Shown: piece after piece, positions 10,673 through 21,787 of the stretch
How positions within the stretch are numbered: the stretch's first letter is position 1
How the letters are laid out: each line of letters begins with the position of its first letter
From: Coenobita brevimanus
Taxonomy: Eukaryota; Arthropoda; Malacostraca; Decapoda; Coenobitidae
Assembly: GCA_032717465.1 (NCBI GenBank)
Contig: CM064690.1
Span: 8,420,643-8,484,642, forward strand
Direction of reading: 5' to 3'
Length of the DNA stretch: 64,000 nucleotides
Notes under the pieces: generated by a model
Told to the model about the DNA's origin: nothing
The model's input: the letters and a program-made list of their open reading frames with translations, nothing else
Databases searched by the model: none
Position numbers and translations under genes: made by a program

Positions 10673-13573
10673 TTAAACCCTATAATCATCTGTCATAATA
10701 CCTCTCTCCAGATCGTAGCATTTTGAAAAAAGAAAGGCTTTCAGCTGTCTCTTAAAGGATTCAACAGTAGAGAGTTGTCTTATGGACAATGGCAATCTGT
10801 TATATAATCTAGGGGCTCTATATGCAAAAGAACGATCAGAGAAAGATGACTGGTGAATGGCTCCTGGCTCATCAAGACGCAAGGAATCATCTTCACTGCG
10901 TAACATCACACCCGGGCGTGTCGATGGGAGTTTTAACAATTCAGCAAGATACTTCGGTTCACCAAACTTAAGAACCTTGAATGTAATAAGACACAGTTTA
11001 AATTCAATTCTAGCCTTTACTGGTAACCAATGCAACTCAATCAGAAACGGGGTAGTTGAGGTTCTCGGGGGGAGACCAAAGATAAGCCGTGCCGCCCTGT
11101 TCAACACAGACTGAACTTTTGTTAGTATATTATTTGGAAGACCAACCCACAGTGAATTACAATAATCAACACGAGACAAGACCACTGCATGGACCAATGT
11201 TAAGAGGCACTGTCCATTCAGGAATCTTCTCACAGAGTACAGATTTCTGATATGCAAGTTACACCCTCTTACAACCTGATTAATGTGTTCTTTGTAATTT
11301 AACTTAGAATTAAAATAAACACCTAAATTTCGAACAGAACTGACTGGATGCAGCTGTGACACGCCAATGTTCAAAGCCAGGGCATTGTCAGTGTCATCAC
11401 CCCTTCTGTTTCCTCTGATGATGATGATCTCAGTTTTACCATCATTCAGCTTAAGTTTCCTCTTAGCCATCCAAATCTTAATATCAGACATTAGAGATTC
11501 AAACTTTATCTTAGTATCGTTGATATCTGACATCTTAACATAGAGCTGGGTGTCATCAGCATAAAAATGATAGGACACATCATGAGCATCAAGTAAAGAC
11601 GATAAACTACTTGTGTAGATAGTAAATAGAATTGGACCCAAAACTGATCCTTGAGGGACTCCAAATAGAAGAGGAGCAGAATCAGAGCTAGCGTAATCAA
11701 CAACCACTCTCTGAGATCTGTCCGACAGATACGACTTAAGGAGCAAAAGGTCACTATCACGAACGCCATAAAAATACAGATCATCCAACAATAGTTTATG
11801 ATCTACTGTATCAAAAGCTGCAGACAGATCCAAAAGAACTAGGAGAGAGGACATCCCACTACAAGTGTTTGCCACCAAGTCGCTCTGAATCCTTATTAGT
11901 GCAGTTTCAGTCGAATGGTATTTTCTGTATGCTGACTGAACAACAGGAACAACTCTGTTGTGTTCCAGTAGTGGTAAGAGTTGGTCAAGTATGGCCCACT
12001 CAATAATCTTGGATAAAAAAGACAGGTTAGAGACAGGACGATAATTTGTCATGCTCTCGACATCAAGGCCAGGTTTCTTAATTAGGGGCCTAAGCAAAGC
12101 ACGTTTCTCAGACCGCACAAAATTACTTTCTAAGAAGCATCTATTTATTATGTTGCAGATAAAGTCTGCAGCATGCTCATACACATCAGGCAGTTGTGAC
12201 ATGTTACATGGATCGAGTGAACAAAATGTTTTATTAAGTTCTCTGATGTAACATTTGACTTTGTTTACATCCAGTGGATGAAATGTTGAAAGCAAATGAT
12301 CCCCGGTGCACTTTGGCTGGAAGTCAACTGAGTACACTTCACTAGGAGAACTGCTGTCTAAATCACTTCTTATGCGAGATATCTTACTTGTAAAAAATGA
12401 AGCAAAATCAGAAGCCAATTGGGCATCAGATAAAGAAGTTGGTTTAACAATTACATTCCTCCGACCAACCAAATTGTTCACAACTGCAGACAATTTTTTT
12501 TGATCACCACCACATGAATCAACTTTATTTTGATAATACCTAGCCTTTTGGGCTTTTACAGTGTGAACGACTGCTCTTCTCGCAAAAACATAACGCAAAC
12601 GAGTTACTTCGGTCCGCTGCAAGCGCCACTCACGTTCTGCCCTTCTACGTTGTCTACGCAAAGAATCAATGGATGGACCATACCACGGAGAATTATCACG
12701 TACAGTGATTGTTTTTACTACCTCAGGACAATAATGGTCAAAAATTGACCTGAGCTCGTTGTTGTAAATATCAACCAATTCACCAGAAGAAAGACTTGAA
12801 GAATCGATGGAGTTTAAACGTTGATCAATTTCAAAACACATCAACTGGCAGTCAACATTGTTGTAATTTCTGAACCTGATGACCTTTTTATATGAAGGGG
12901 ATTTTGGGACATCAAAACTAAGAGTGATCAGAGCATGATCAGAGATGAGGGGGTCAAATGAGTCAACCTCCACATCTGATACGCGCCTGCAACCAACAGG
13001 GGACAAGATCAAGTCAAGGACATGTCCTGAGACATGAGTTGGATTACTCACATGATTGAAAAAATTGTTCTGGGTGATCAACTCAAGGAATTCTGAAGAA
13101 AATGGTTTTGACTCTGGACTGTCAACCCAATAATTGAAATCACCACAAACAAGAAGTCCTCCAGGTTTAAGAGAAAACCCTTCAAGAAACTGCCCAAACT
13201 CCTCCATAAAACCTCGATCTCTGCCCGGATGACCTGGTCGATAGACAATTGCAATTCTAATGGTATTCTGATGGAAATTTATTGATACTTCCATAAATTC
13301 AAATGATGATGGGGTCAGGTCTGAGTCAATGAGAGAAACGTTTGCAAGTGCTGCAGAGTAGATGAGTGCTACGCCTCCTCCTGGACAGTCAGCAGCAGGC
13401 CTGGGAATACTAATAATAGAATGTGTCTTAGGCAAGGCATTACGAATAATATCGATATCAGACTCATACAACCAGGTTTCAGTCAAGCACAATATGTCAA
13501 GCTCGTGCTGATTTAGGGTTTCATTAATATAGTCTATCTTATTACGGATGGAACGAATATTTAAAAGACCCAT
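10673..13573 (-). CDS. LINE ORF2: AP-endonuclease plus reverse transcriptase (L2/CR1-like)
   Basis: An uninterrupted 966-codon frame starts at the ATG at 13573. An in-frame TTG 15 bp upstream is a less likely start. The AP-endonuclease domain (residues 1-215) carries LNIRSIRNK, TETW (31-34), GGGVALIY, VYRPG, GDFN (144-147) and SDH (211-213). The RT domain carries NYRPVSNLSFLSKIIE (510-525), LDLSAAFDTVDH (motif A, 581-592), GVPQGSVLGP (motif B, 638-647) and YADD (671-674), followed by a full thumb and C-terminal region. Every catalytic landmark I looked for is present and the length is normal for the group. The protein would nick DNA and copy its own RNA. The copy may still make an active enzyme, although its ORF1 is truncated. 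Possibly a recent insertion. Confidence 0.92.
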   Translation of the reverse strand: MGLLNIRSIRNKIDYINETLNQHELDILCLTETWLYESDIDIIRNALPKTHSIISIPRPAADCPGGGVALIYSAALANVSLIDSDLTPSSFEFMEVSINFHQNTIRIAIVYRPGHPGRDRGFMEEFGQFLEGFSLKPGGLLVCGDFNYWVDSPESKPFSSEFLELITQNNFFNHVSNPTHVSGHVLDLILSPVGCRRVSDVEVDSFDPLISDHALITLSFDVPKSPSYKKVIRFRNYNNVDCQLMCFEIDQRLNSIDSSSLSSGELVDIYNNELRSIFDHYCPEVVKTITVRDNSPWYGPSIDSLRRQRRRAEREWRLQRTEVTRLRYVFARRAVVHTVKAQKARYYQNKVDSCGGDQKKLSAVVNNLVGRRNVIVKPTSLSDAQLASDFASFFTSKISRIRSDLDSSSPSEVYSVDFQPKCTGDHLLSTFHPLDVNKVKCYIRELNKTFCSLDPCNMSQLPDVYEHAADFICNIINRCFLESNFVRSEKRALLRPLIKKPGLDVESMTNYRPVSNLSFLSKIIEWAILDQLLPLLEHNRVVPVVQSAYRKYHSTETALIRIQSDLVANTCSGMSSLLVLLDLSAAFDTVDHKLLLDDLYFYGVRDSDLLLLKSYLSDRSQRVVVDYASSDSAPLLFGVPQGSVLGPILFTIYTSSLSSLLDAHDVSYHFYADDTQLYVKMSDINDTKIKFESLMSDIKIWMAKRKLKLNDGKTEIIIIRGNRRGDDTDNALALNIGVSQLHPVSSVRNLGVYFNSKLNYKEHINQVVRGCNLHIRNLYSVRRFLNGQCLLTLVHAVVLSRVDYCNSLWVGLPNNILTKVQSVLNRAARLIFGLPPRTSTTPFLIELHWLPVKARIEFKLCLITFKVLKFGEPKYLAELLKLPSTRPGVMLRSEDDSLRLDEPGAIHQSSFSDRSFAYRAPRLYNRLPLSIRQLSTVESFKRQLKAFLFSKCYDLERGIMTDDYRV

Positions 13574-13599
13574 CCTTAACTGGTTCAAGGGGGACGTAG

Positions 13600-14052
13600 T
13601 CAGTTTTTTGAATGGTCAAAATTGGTGTTTTCAATCAATCTATTCCTATGAGAAATCATAATTGGACATTCTCTACTTGAAGCAAAATGGGCAACCACCT
13701 GTGACTTTGAATTAGCATCTTGATGTCTTAAAGAGGAGCAGTTGATGCATTTGGGAGAATTTCTGTTACTACAGTCCTTAGATTTATGGGCTCCAGCACA
13801 AAAGACACATTTAGGTTCATCACTTTTCCTAGAACATCTCTCAAATGTATGACCAAAGCCTTGGCAGTGATGACACTGTGTAACCCAGAATCTATCGAAA
13901 GCGCGGCATCTTGTAAGATCCACATAGATGTAATTGCCCTGTTCTACAGTGGAGGATCTCACCTCTGGCGACATCTTCAAGACAGCAGTTTTGGTGTCAT
14001 TCCTTGTCCTTGTGAAGAGAAGGTTGAGGGTACAACCTCGATCAACGAGCAT
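13600..14052 (-). CDS. LINE ORF1 fragment with CCHC zinc knuckles
   Basis: The 150-codon frame from an internal Met at 14052 extends upstream to about 14117 without a stop. It encodes a zinc-knuckle cluster: CHHCQGFGHTFERC fits CX2CX4HX4C exactly, and is followed by CVFCAGAHKSKDC (CX2CX3HX4C) and a third, less regular CINC... knuckle. Gag-like ORF1 proteins of LINEs bind the element RNA. The N-terminal coiled-coil or RRM part expected in a complete ORF1 is missing, so this is the C-terminal portion only. It ends 26 bp before the ORF2 start codon and is in a different frame, a normal layout for these elements. Confidence 0.8.
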   Translation of the reverse strand: MLVDRGCTLNLLFTRTRNDTKTAVLKMSPEVRSSTVEQGNYIYVDLTRCRAFDRFWVTQCHHCQGFGHTFERCSRKSDEPKCVFCAGAHKSKDCSNRNSPKCINCSSLRHQDANSKSQVVAHFASSRECPIMISHRNRLIENTNFDHSKN

Positions 14053-14125
14053 CTTAATTTCATTGTTTTTTCTCAGAATATTTGGGATAACATATTTCTG
14101 AATTACCGATAAGTCTATGAAAGGT

Positions 14126-14703
14126 TAAAACAAAAGCTGACTGCGTCAGAGGCTCCTTATGTCCCCCAGCTCTTTCAGTATGACATAAAAATACAGTACT
14201 ACAAAACTATGCGCTGTAAATATTATACGTAACCTTGTTTTACTGTTTTGATATAACTATTCCTACTCCCTTTTAGAATTTTCTTTAGAAATCAAATGTC
14301 CCATTACAGGGTGAACTACGCTATGTTATATTTTCTTCCTTAACATTGTCTTGGGTCCCCTTTGGGCCCAGGCCCCGAGGAGTGTCTCCAACTCCCCCCC
14401 CCCACATTCTCTTCGGCCCAGCCCGTGGGTTACGAACCACCGCTTTTGAGAATGTTTTAACAACCCCAAGTACTCATAGTCTGGGTAGTAAAGTCAGCGT
14501 CTGATCATGACTATCTAGTATTTAGTTTTATCTTTTTGCGGTACAAACAACCTGGTACTGTGATCCACGTCTCTGGCCAACACTGGCGATTAATTCGTCT
14601 TAACAGATCGTAACAGACTTCTCAATTAGGGCACTGCGAGACCAACCACAGCTGATGCAACTGATAAGATTATTAGCTGCTGAAATATGTCATACATAAA
14701 TAC

Positions 14704-14737
<34 letters not shown>

Positions 14738-15924
14738 TCATCCATCCATCCATCATCCAATGCTATATCGCCCCATGAGAAGCGTAGGAACCGGGAGATG
14801 GGCAAGTTGGTCTTGACATTTAAGATGATAGTAACCAGCCTCACTCATCCCTGAGTGGCATTGCGTGAGCAATAAACCCTAACCATCCCTTGGATGTAAA
14901 CCTAAACAGGCTCAATCCCAATGGAGCACCATCATTATCCACTAAAACACCAGGCAACATAATTTGGTTATGTGGGTACCACCCAGCGTAGTAAATGGTT
15001 TCCTGGTGTACAGGAAACCATTTGGTTTGTCACTCAGTATAGAGTCACCCATAGGCAGATGGAAGAGGAAAGAATGAAGGAAAGAAAGACAGAAGAGGGA
15101 GTGTAAAGTCACCTGTAGGCAAAAGAAAGAGAAAAGAATGAAGGAAAGAAAGGCAGAAGAGGGTGGACGGAAGAGAGGAAAGGGCAGACACCAAAAGCGA
15201 CACTACGTGGAGCGAGTGGATGGTTAGCGCCCCCACCTACCACAAAATAATGAATAAAATAGTAATAATAATAATAATAATAATAAGAAGAAGAAGAAGA
15301 CGAAGAGGGGGAGGAGGAGTTGGAGGGAGAAGTAGAGGAAGAAGAAGAAGGCTTAGGATTATTGCCTGTCAACTGCACCAAGGGCCAGTAAGGCAGACGA
15401 TCGCAATCTTCCTCTAGATGTACGACACACAACAGTCAAATTTACATCCCTGTCCCAAATCATTTTGCTCAAGGAACACTGACACAGGGGAAATAAGCTT
15501 CGTCCACAAGCCAAACTCTCCTTTAACTCTTAGATTTTCCCGACTGCAGGTTGGATGTGCTGTCATTACGCAACGGGCTTCTCCCTTCCTGACACATATA
15601 TCTGTGTGGAGAGCTATTGTATTTCCACTGTTTCTTTCTGCTTTCTTCAGACGCCTTTCCAGCTTGGCGCTATTCCATTCATTATTCAGTTTGCATTAAA
15701 CTTGGCACAATCGTTCCCTGGGACATTAACTCCAGAGTCCAGACAACTTATTACCTTGCCCGGACGGACTCCGGCGAAGTATTGTTTTGGGTTGAGTTTT
15801 TTTCTTTGTTTATTAGCAACATTTCGGAAAAACGTCCGAATGAAATTACATGATACTTTCAGGATATGTGGACACTGGTCCGAAAAGAAAGTGATTAAAT
15901 TTTGGATGTAATTGATTGACTCCG
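14126..15924. other. Intergenic with several microsatellites
   Basis: Contains an oligo-C tract near 14395-14402, (TAA)n followed by (TCCA)n at about 14702-14756, a duplicated GAAAGAATGAAGGAAAGAAA stretch at 15070-15160, and (AAT)n passing into (AAG)n at about 15261-15355. Short open frames, including 15555-15911, have no recognisable domain. Confidence 0.45.
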
Positions 15925-16540
15925 AAAGGTCAAATCAAGGTCATGGATTTTCAGAAGGTTATAACCTGACACTGGTTGAAGTTAGAGATATTTACTTTTA
16001 TCAGCATACAGTAACTTCCATATGGGCTTTCATTTGGTACCAAGACTTTTGACCTTGAGTGACCTTAGAAGGTCAAACTCAAGGTCACAGATATTCATGG
16101 GGCTATAACTCGAAACTGTTTGCAGATAGATATTTACTATTTTCAGCTCGTAGGAAGTCCCACATGGGTTTTTAATTGATACCATGACCTTTGACTTGAA
16201 GTGTTATTGAAAGGTCAAACTCAAGGTCACAGTTATTCAGGGGCTACAACTCGAAACTGGTTGAAAATAGAGATATTTAGTATCATCAGTATATAGGAAG
16301 TCTCATATGAGTTTTTAGTTGTTACCATGACCTTTGACCTTAAGTTACATTGAACAGTCAGACTTAAGGTCACGGATATTGAGGGGGCTATAACTCGAAA
16401 CTGACTGAAGATAAGGACATTTACTATAAAAAAGATACAGGGGGTCTCACATGGGCTTTCATTTGGCACCATGACCGTTGACCTTGAGTAACCTTGAAAG
16501 GTCAAACGCAAGATCACAGATTTTCAGAGGGTGTAAGTGG
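15925..16540. repeat. ~142-bp tandem repeat centred on AGGTCA palindromes
   Basis: Four diverged repeats plus a partial fifth, with equivalent points near 15928, 16069, 16210, 16353 and 16496, giving steps of 141-143 bp. Each repeat has a palindromic block such as TTGACCTTGAGTGACCTT / AAGGTCAAACTCAAGGTCA (16049-16088), then a region reading GGGGCTATAACTCGAAACTG, GATATTTACTAT and CACATGGG. The palindrome could fold into a hairpin. It contains TCAAGGTCA, the core bound by monomeric nuclear receptors of the FTZ-F1/ERR type. The match is by eye; binding is not implied. Confidence 0.8.
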
Positions 16541-16559
16541 ATGTTGTGCAGTATTGCCT

Positions 16560-17340
16560 CTCAGTTGATGGGGTTAAATGCATTTGAGGCATCAACTAAT
16601 AATACTGCATGACTGTCCTCTTCCTCATATATTGTCCTAATGGAGTGAATTGCTGCCTCACCTCCTGCCTGCTGGCCTGGACACACCTGGAGGTTGCCGA
16701 CTGTCTGCTGAACATCATCTTTCACCACCTTCATAATGCATTTTCCTATAAACCGTCTTAAGACTTCACCTACCCCGATGGGCTTACATCCAAGATTCTC
16801 ATCAAGAGGAATTAGGCTTCATGCCGTCAGTGCTTCAGTATTGCTGCACTGACTTGAAGCCAGGTTCCTGGCCAGTTCGGCAATGGTGTTACAGTACTCT
16901 GTTGCTGTCTCCCCAAACTGAGGATTTCTCGCCAAGATTTAGCATCCAGGCCTGACGGTCTTGCCCCTCCTTGTGTGTGCATTGTCTTCCTTCACACCAC
17001 ATCTCCAGTTATGCTGTCATAGATGACAGAATTGGGTGGAGTGTAGTTCCTGTCAAACTTTGACTGGGCAGTTGTTTATCGTGCAGTCAGGTGTTTTTCC
17101 TTTAGTTGTTGCATTGTCTCTTCTGTCAGGTGCAGTACTCTGTTTGAAGATTCTGCTGACAGGGCTGTTGTCTCCATCGAGACCTTCCCATCTCATCTTG
17201 CTGCTAAAAATCCTTGCCACATCGTTGGAGTTCTGGTTTCTTCTGCTACGGTTGCTTATTCTCATCTGCAAGGCCCTTGCATCCTCAGGTAGGCTGTCAA
17301 TTTCACCTCTATTCCGTGTTTCAATCGGCTCTTAAAGGGC
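16560..17340 (-). pseudogene. Reverse-transcriptase fragment, clade uncertain
   Basis: The minus strand reads (from about 16990 leftwards) through THTQGGARPSGLDA, then [20 protein letters not shown], then [20 protein letters not shown] and [14 protein letters not shown], where a stop interrupts. The order resembles the finger and motif A (VDASNAF) region of a reverse transcriptase in which motif A has Asn after Ser. A further minus-strand frame at 17271-17053 contains ARIFSSKMR, which suits the N-terminal linker of the same protein. Frameshifts and stops separate the pieces and the later motifs (YxDD) are not found, so this is an old fragment. I recall similar RT sequences in marine invertebrates but cannot place the clade. 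Confidence 0.6.
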
Positions 17341-17413
17341 CTTAATATTATCTGTGATGTTTGCTCTTTGGCGGGTCTTGTTGAGAAAGAGATGCAGCAT
17401 CAGTGCTAGGACC

Positions 17414-17986
17414 TTAACCCTAGAATGCTTACGTCGGGTTAATTTCTCTGTTCGGTGATTTATTTATTTGTTATTTTGTTATGATAAGAGCTTTGGAGCT
17501 GTCCTTCCCTATACCTTCAATCCACCCTACCCCCTACCTACATAGGTAGTGGTGTGGTTTCATCTCGCATTTATCACCATGATATTTGGGTTTAAAGTGT
17601 TTTTTACCCGACAAAAGCGTTTGTGTTACATTTTTTTTATTTTTGTGTTTTTCTTTTTTTCCAGGTGTATAATTAGTTTCTGATTAAATCAAAGAGACTA
17701 AAGGGTGAAAACAATCTAAAAGAGTCTAAATTGATAAAAAAGGTGTTTCACAGGTATAATGTGGATTAAGTGTTTTTTACCCGACAAAAGCATTTGTGTT
17801 ACATTTTTTTAAATTTTTTTTTTTCTTTTTTTTTTTTTCAGGTGTATAATTAGTGTATGATTATATCAGAGACTAAACTGTACAGAGACTAAAATAGACT
17901 AAACTGAAAGAAAATGTCGAAAAAAATAAATTCTCCCGGCAAAAGCAGTACTGTGAGGATAATAACGTAAGCATTCTACGATTAGG
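17414..17986. mobile_element. piggyBac-like MITE with TTAA target site
   Basis: The left end reads TTAA followed by CCCTAGAATGCTTACGT (17418-17434). The right end carries its inverse, ACGTAAGCATTCTA (17965-17978), followed by CGATTAG where CTAGGGTTAA would be expected, so the last bases have decayed. A CCCTAGAA start next to TTAA is characteristic of piggyBac ends. The interior (about 540 bp) has no transposase. It holds two copies of a segment beginning GTGTTTTTTACCCGACAAAA (17599 and 17771, about 172 bp apart). A non-autonomous element is the simplest reading. Confidence 0.6.
17599..17880. repeat. Two ~172-bp direct repeats inside the MITE
   Basis: GTGTTTTTTACCCGACAAAA, TGTTACATTTTTTT and CAGGTGTATAATTAGT recur in the same order at 17599 and 17771. 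The copies differ mainly in the length of their T-runs. Confidence 0.75.
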
Positions 17987-18540
17987 AGAGAGTGAGGCAG
18001 TGAGTGAGTTATTACAACCTGTCCCCGACCCAGAGGGGCTAGGGGACGGGTATTATTTTCACTCGGTTTGTCTGTCCGTTTGTTTGTCTGTCTGTATCTC
18101 TGTTAGCAACTTTATGCAAAAACTTCTGGTGCTATTTTCACTTAAAAAAAAAAAAAAAAAAAAAAACTGATGCGCTATGACCTTCTAAACACCTGATTAC
18201 ATTTGGGGCCAAATTGGGCCAAGTCCCAGGCTGTAGACACATAAAAATTAAAAAAAAATAATAGTTTTTTTTTGCCACAACTCCTTTCAAGTTCGTCACA
18301 TCGACATGGAACCAAAACCAAAATGGGCATCTTTCAAATCTGCGTCCTATAACATGCCTCATTACATCAGCGGGGTCACCCCCCAGTTAGTGGTAAGGGA
18401 GTCAGTGTCAAGTGGGTCAGGCCTAAAATTTAAATTGGGCACAAAATCGTCAATTTTCACCTGATCCACTCCAGATCTGATATGTGACATCTTTAACTAG
18501 ATCTCCTATTGTGTTTATATGTCAGCACCATAATAATTGC
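17987..18540. other. Intergenic: (GTCT)-rich stretch and poly(A)
   Basis: Holds a GTCTGTCCGTTTGTTTGTCT stretch (18068-18095) and a 22-base A-run (18147-18168). The surrounding text looks like a dispersed repeat but there is no second copy here to prove it. Confidence 0.4.
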
Positions 18541-18559
18541 GGGTTCGTTGTGCCCTGGA

Positions 18560-19251
18560 ACCTCTTCTTGTTGTAACTTGCTATGAGGCGAGTGATTTCT
18601 TTGGTCTTGTCAATTGTTGCATTGCATTTGGGAAGTTCAAAACGGTTACTCGATGACCAACCAACAATTTCATTATCTGTTGTGTTCATTCAGGTAACTA
18701 CATTTTCTCTGGATTTGCCCATCCTGTATGTGGGATGACCTTCCCGTCCAGGCCTGTGTGCCTGTTCTGCTTCCTCATAATTTTTGTCATGATCATTCTG
18801 GGGACATATAATACCAGGATGATTCCTTGCTTCATCATCCTGAGCTTCATTTCTGTCACAGACTTCATGATGTTCTTCATCCTCAACTTCATTATTATTC
18901 TCATCTCTATGCGATTCAACCTCCCCCCCCCCTCCACACACTTCCATATCTCTCGCATCTTGGTGTCCATGCCTATCTCTCATTCATCATGGGGTCTTTC
19001 AACACCACGCATGTCGGTATGGTCATGTATGTTGTCAGTGAATGCTTCATTAATTTCCATGTCATCATTCTGTTGCCTGGCATGTTGGAAGTCGCCAAGT
19101 ACCGCTTCAGGTGGGCTGTGATTCCCCAGCACATTCCTACAGAGAGGTCCCAGCCTACATCATGCCCAGGGCGACAAGTTGAGCACCTGATGCACTTATG
19201 CTCCCTCCTGGAGCGTTGACAACAATACTGTGGCATAGCAATTGTGTTCAA
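18560..19251 (-). pseudogene. Possible coding remnant, Cys/His-rich then acidic
   Basis: Leftwards, a 92-codon frame (19251-18973) includes QYCCQRSRREHKCIRCSTC and WDLSVGMC. A second (18983-18690) is very rich in Asp, Glu, His and Asn, and a stretch below 18690 stays open for about 49 codons. The Cys/His spacing faintly resembles the C-terminal cysteine-rich domain of piggyBac transposases (a Cys-X2-Cys block followed by Val-Gly-X-Cys), which would fit the piggyBac-like MITE nearby. The similarity is too weak to assert. Low-complexity acidic sequence can also produce open frames by chance. Confidence 0.25.
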
Positions 19252-19519
19252 AAATCTTATATACTGCAGTACAATACTAATTATATTATTAGGCTCATGC
19301 AGTGGTTCTTCTTTTTGTAGTAGTTTTAAAATTAAATTAAATTCAATGTTACTGGAACTACTGTATTACTATGATATTTTAATATTTAAATTATATATAA
19401 ACTGAACAATTTGCTTATTTTACTTCTGTTTCTGCATATTATGTAACTATGTAATGGAGCAAGTGGCTCGTTTTTCATCTAGTTTTGCATATAATTTAAT
19501 ATCTAATCAGTCAGTCTTA

Positions 19520-21735
19520 CATTAAAGATGGATTTAGAAATTATCTTGCTGACATTCTATGGCAGTCATTCTTCTCTAGTGATCCCAATTCTACCCAGTC
19601 CCACATTTGCGACGTATTACTAGCTGGTATGGATTTATTCATACCAAGTCAACAGTTTACTAAAAGATCGAACTCTCCAAAATGGTTTGATGGCAACTGT
19701 GCCAGAGCAACAGCCCAAAAGTCATTAGCGTATAACTCTTATTTAAAATAAAAAAACATCTGAATCATTCTCTCAGTTTAAAAGTGCTAGAAATCATGCA
19801 AAAGCTGTATTAAATCTAGCTAAATCAAACTTTCTTCAAAAGCAAACATCAAAACTACTTACCAACCATAATGACAATAGAATATTCTGGTCAACTCTTC
19901 TTTCAATAATAACTTTAACAAGTCATCTTCCGTTCCCCCACTAAAATCTTCAGATGGCAACATTACAAATGACCCACGTGGGAAAGCGGATATTTTTGCC
20001 AGTACATTTGCCAGAAACTCTACCATAGACGATACCAGCCAGAATGTCCCGGTACTAGAACTTGACTCTCCCGAAATTGCCCCACTTAAAATACAGACAA
20101 GATTGGTAAAATGCATCCTAGACAATTTACTTATCAACAAAGCTCCAGGCCCAGATGGAATTCCGCCAATTGTTTTGAAAAAGTGTTCCCCTGAACTTGC
20201 CTCTGTTCTATCTAAATTATTCAGACTATGCATACGTACTTCTTTATTCCCAAATTCATGGAAAGAAGCCAATATCCACCCAATTCCTTAGAAAGGTAGT
20301 TCGTCTGACCCCTCTGATTACAGACCAATAGCTGTCACATCTTCTCTTGGTAAGGTATTTGAAACTTTAATTAATAAGCACATTGTTAAACATCTTGAAT
20401 CCAACAACTTAATTAGTGACAGACAATATGGTTTTCGCCACGAAAGATCCACCATTGACATAATATCCTAACTCATACCATCCATCAGTCAACTGATCTA
20501 CATGGAGAAACTCATGCAGTAGCTCTTGATATTTCTAAAGCTTTCGACAGAGTATGGCACCATTCCCTGCAGTCCAAACTCCCTTGCTATGGACTAACGT
20601 CTTTTGTTCCTTTGATTTCTTCATATCTTAGTGACAGGAAAATAAGAGTAAAAGTAGATGATGTATATTCCAGTTTCCACCCAATTAACGGCGGCGTGCT
20701 GCAGGGATCAATTCTGGCACCAACCCTATTCCTGGTTCATATTAATGATCTCTTATCTGTCACCCACAATCCCATCCACTCATATGTTGATGACTTAACT
20801 CTACATAGTTCATTCACACTCAGACACCCATTTACAAAGTCTAATATTCCTATCTCTCAACTCAGTACAGCCATCTCCATAAATCAAGACCTATCTATGA
20901 TCAGTGAATGGGGACAAAACAACCTTGTCTCCTTTAATGCTAGTAAAAATGAATATATACAATTTACTAATAGACAGATATTACCAGATTCGTACATTAC
21001 CTTCAGTGCTACTAATATTCCCATCTCCAAAAGTATTGAAATTCTTGGCATCTAACTTAACAATGCCCTCAGCTGGACCTCTCATGTTAGATCACTTGCT
21101 ATAACCGCCTCAAAGAAACTTGGATTATTGTACAGAGTCCGTAACTTCTTCGCTAATGAGCAGTTAGCTGTAATTTATAAGAGTCATGTGTGCTCTCAAC
21201 TTGAACATTGCTCACCCTTGTGGAATGGATGTGGAGAGATTGCATTAAAACAACTAGACAAAATTCAGAACAAAGCTGTTAGAATTATTAACAACCCTGC
21301 CATTACAAATAAACTACCTCCTCTGCAAGTACGAAGGAATGTTGCCTCCCTTGCATTATTTTACAGATATTTTTTGGGCAAATGCTCAGACGAAGTTGCG
21401 TCCATGGTGCCACCTGTGAGGGCATATAGTAGTGCTCATGACTGGAATGTCACTCAGCCATTTTGCAGAACTTCTGTCTATCAGAATTCTTTCATTCCCC
21501 GAACTGCATCTCTCTGGAACTCGCTTCCCCAGAGTTGTTTCCTTCCAAATTTCAACCCACAGCTGTTCAAGTCTAACTGTTACAGATATTTTATGAACAG
21601 AGGACACCAGTAATCTGGTGTATGGATTATTATTTTTTTATTCATTTGTTTTTCCTTCCTCCATTCTGTTATTTAAAAAAAAAATGAACAGATATTGTTA
21701 TGTATTTAAAGTCTGAAATAAAGTAAAACAACGCT
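19520..21735 (+). mobile_element. Jockey-like LINE, 5'-truncated and broken
   Basis: The plus strand encodes the end of the linker and the RT of a LINE distinct from the 6-kb and 25-kb family. Landmarks are KWFDGNC (19681), INKAPGPDGIPP (20137), DYRPIAVTSSLGKVFE, ISDRQYGFRHERST, a motif A region broken by stops (20530), GGVLQGSILAPTLF (motif B, 20690), SYVDDLTLHS (motif C, YVDD, 20780) and a good C-terminal region to 21613. Stops at about 19749, 20291 and 21055 and frame changes show it is dead. The 3' end has AATAAAGTAAAAC near 21718. No endonuclease domain is present. Confidence 0.85.
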
Positions 21736-21787
21736 ACTTTATACAAGAGCTGAATAACTGGGTACTGGGTGTAGCGCAGTACTGTAG

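Larger units (their letters stand above)
10512..14125 (-). mobile_element. L2/CR1-group LINE, 5'-truncated in ORF1, with intact ORF2
   Basis: The element runs leftwards: partial ORF1 (zinc knuckles), a 26-bp gap, a full ORF2, a short 3' UTR, and an (ATT)n tail at 10517-10534. The 3' UTR ends with a short hairpin-like CTGGCGCTTTTGAGAAAC / AAAAGGCCAG region just before the ATT repeats. L2/CR1-group LINEs end in short microsatellites of this kind. The frame of ORF1 can be followed back to a stop at about 14120, so the N-terminus of ORF1 and the promoter are missing. Confidence 0.85.
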
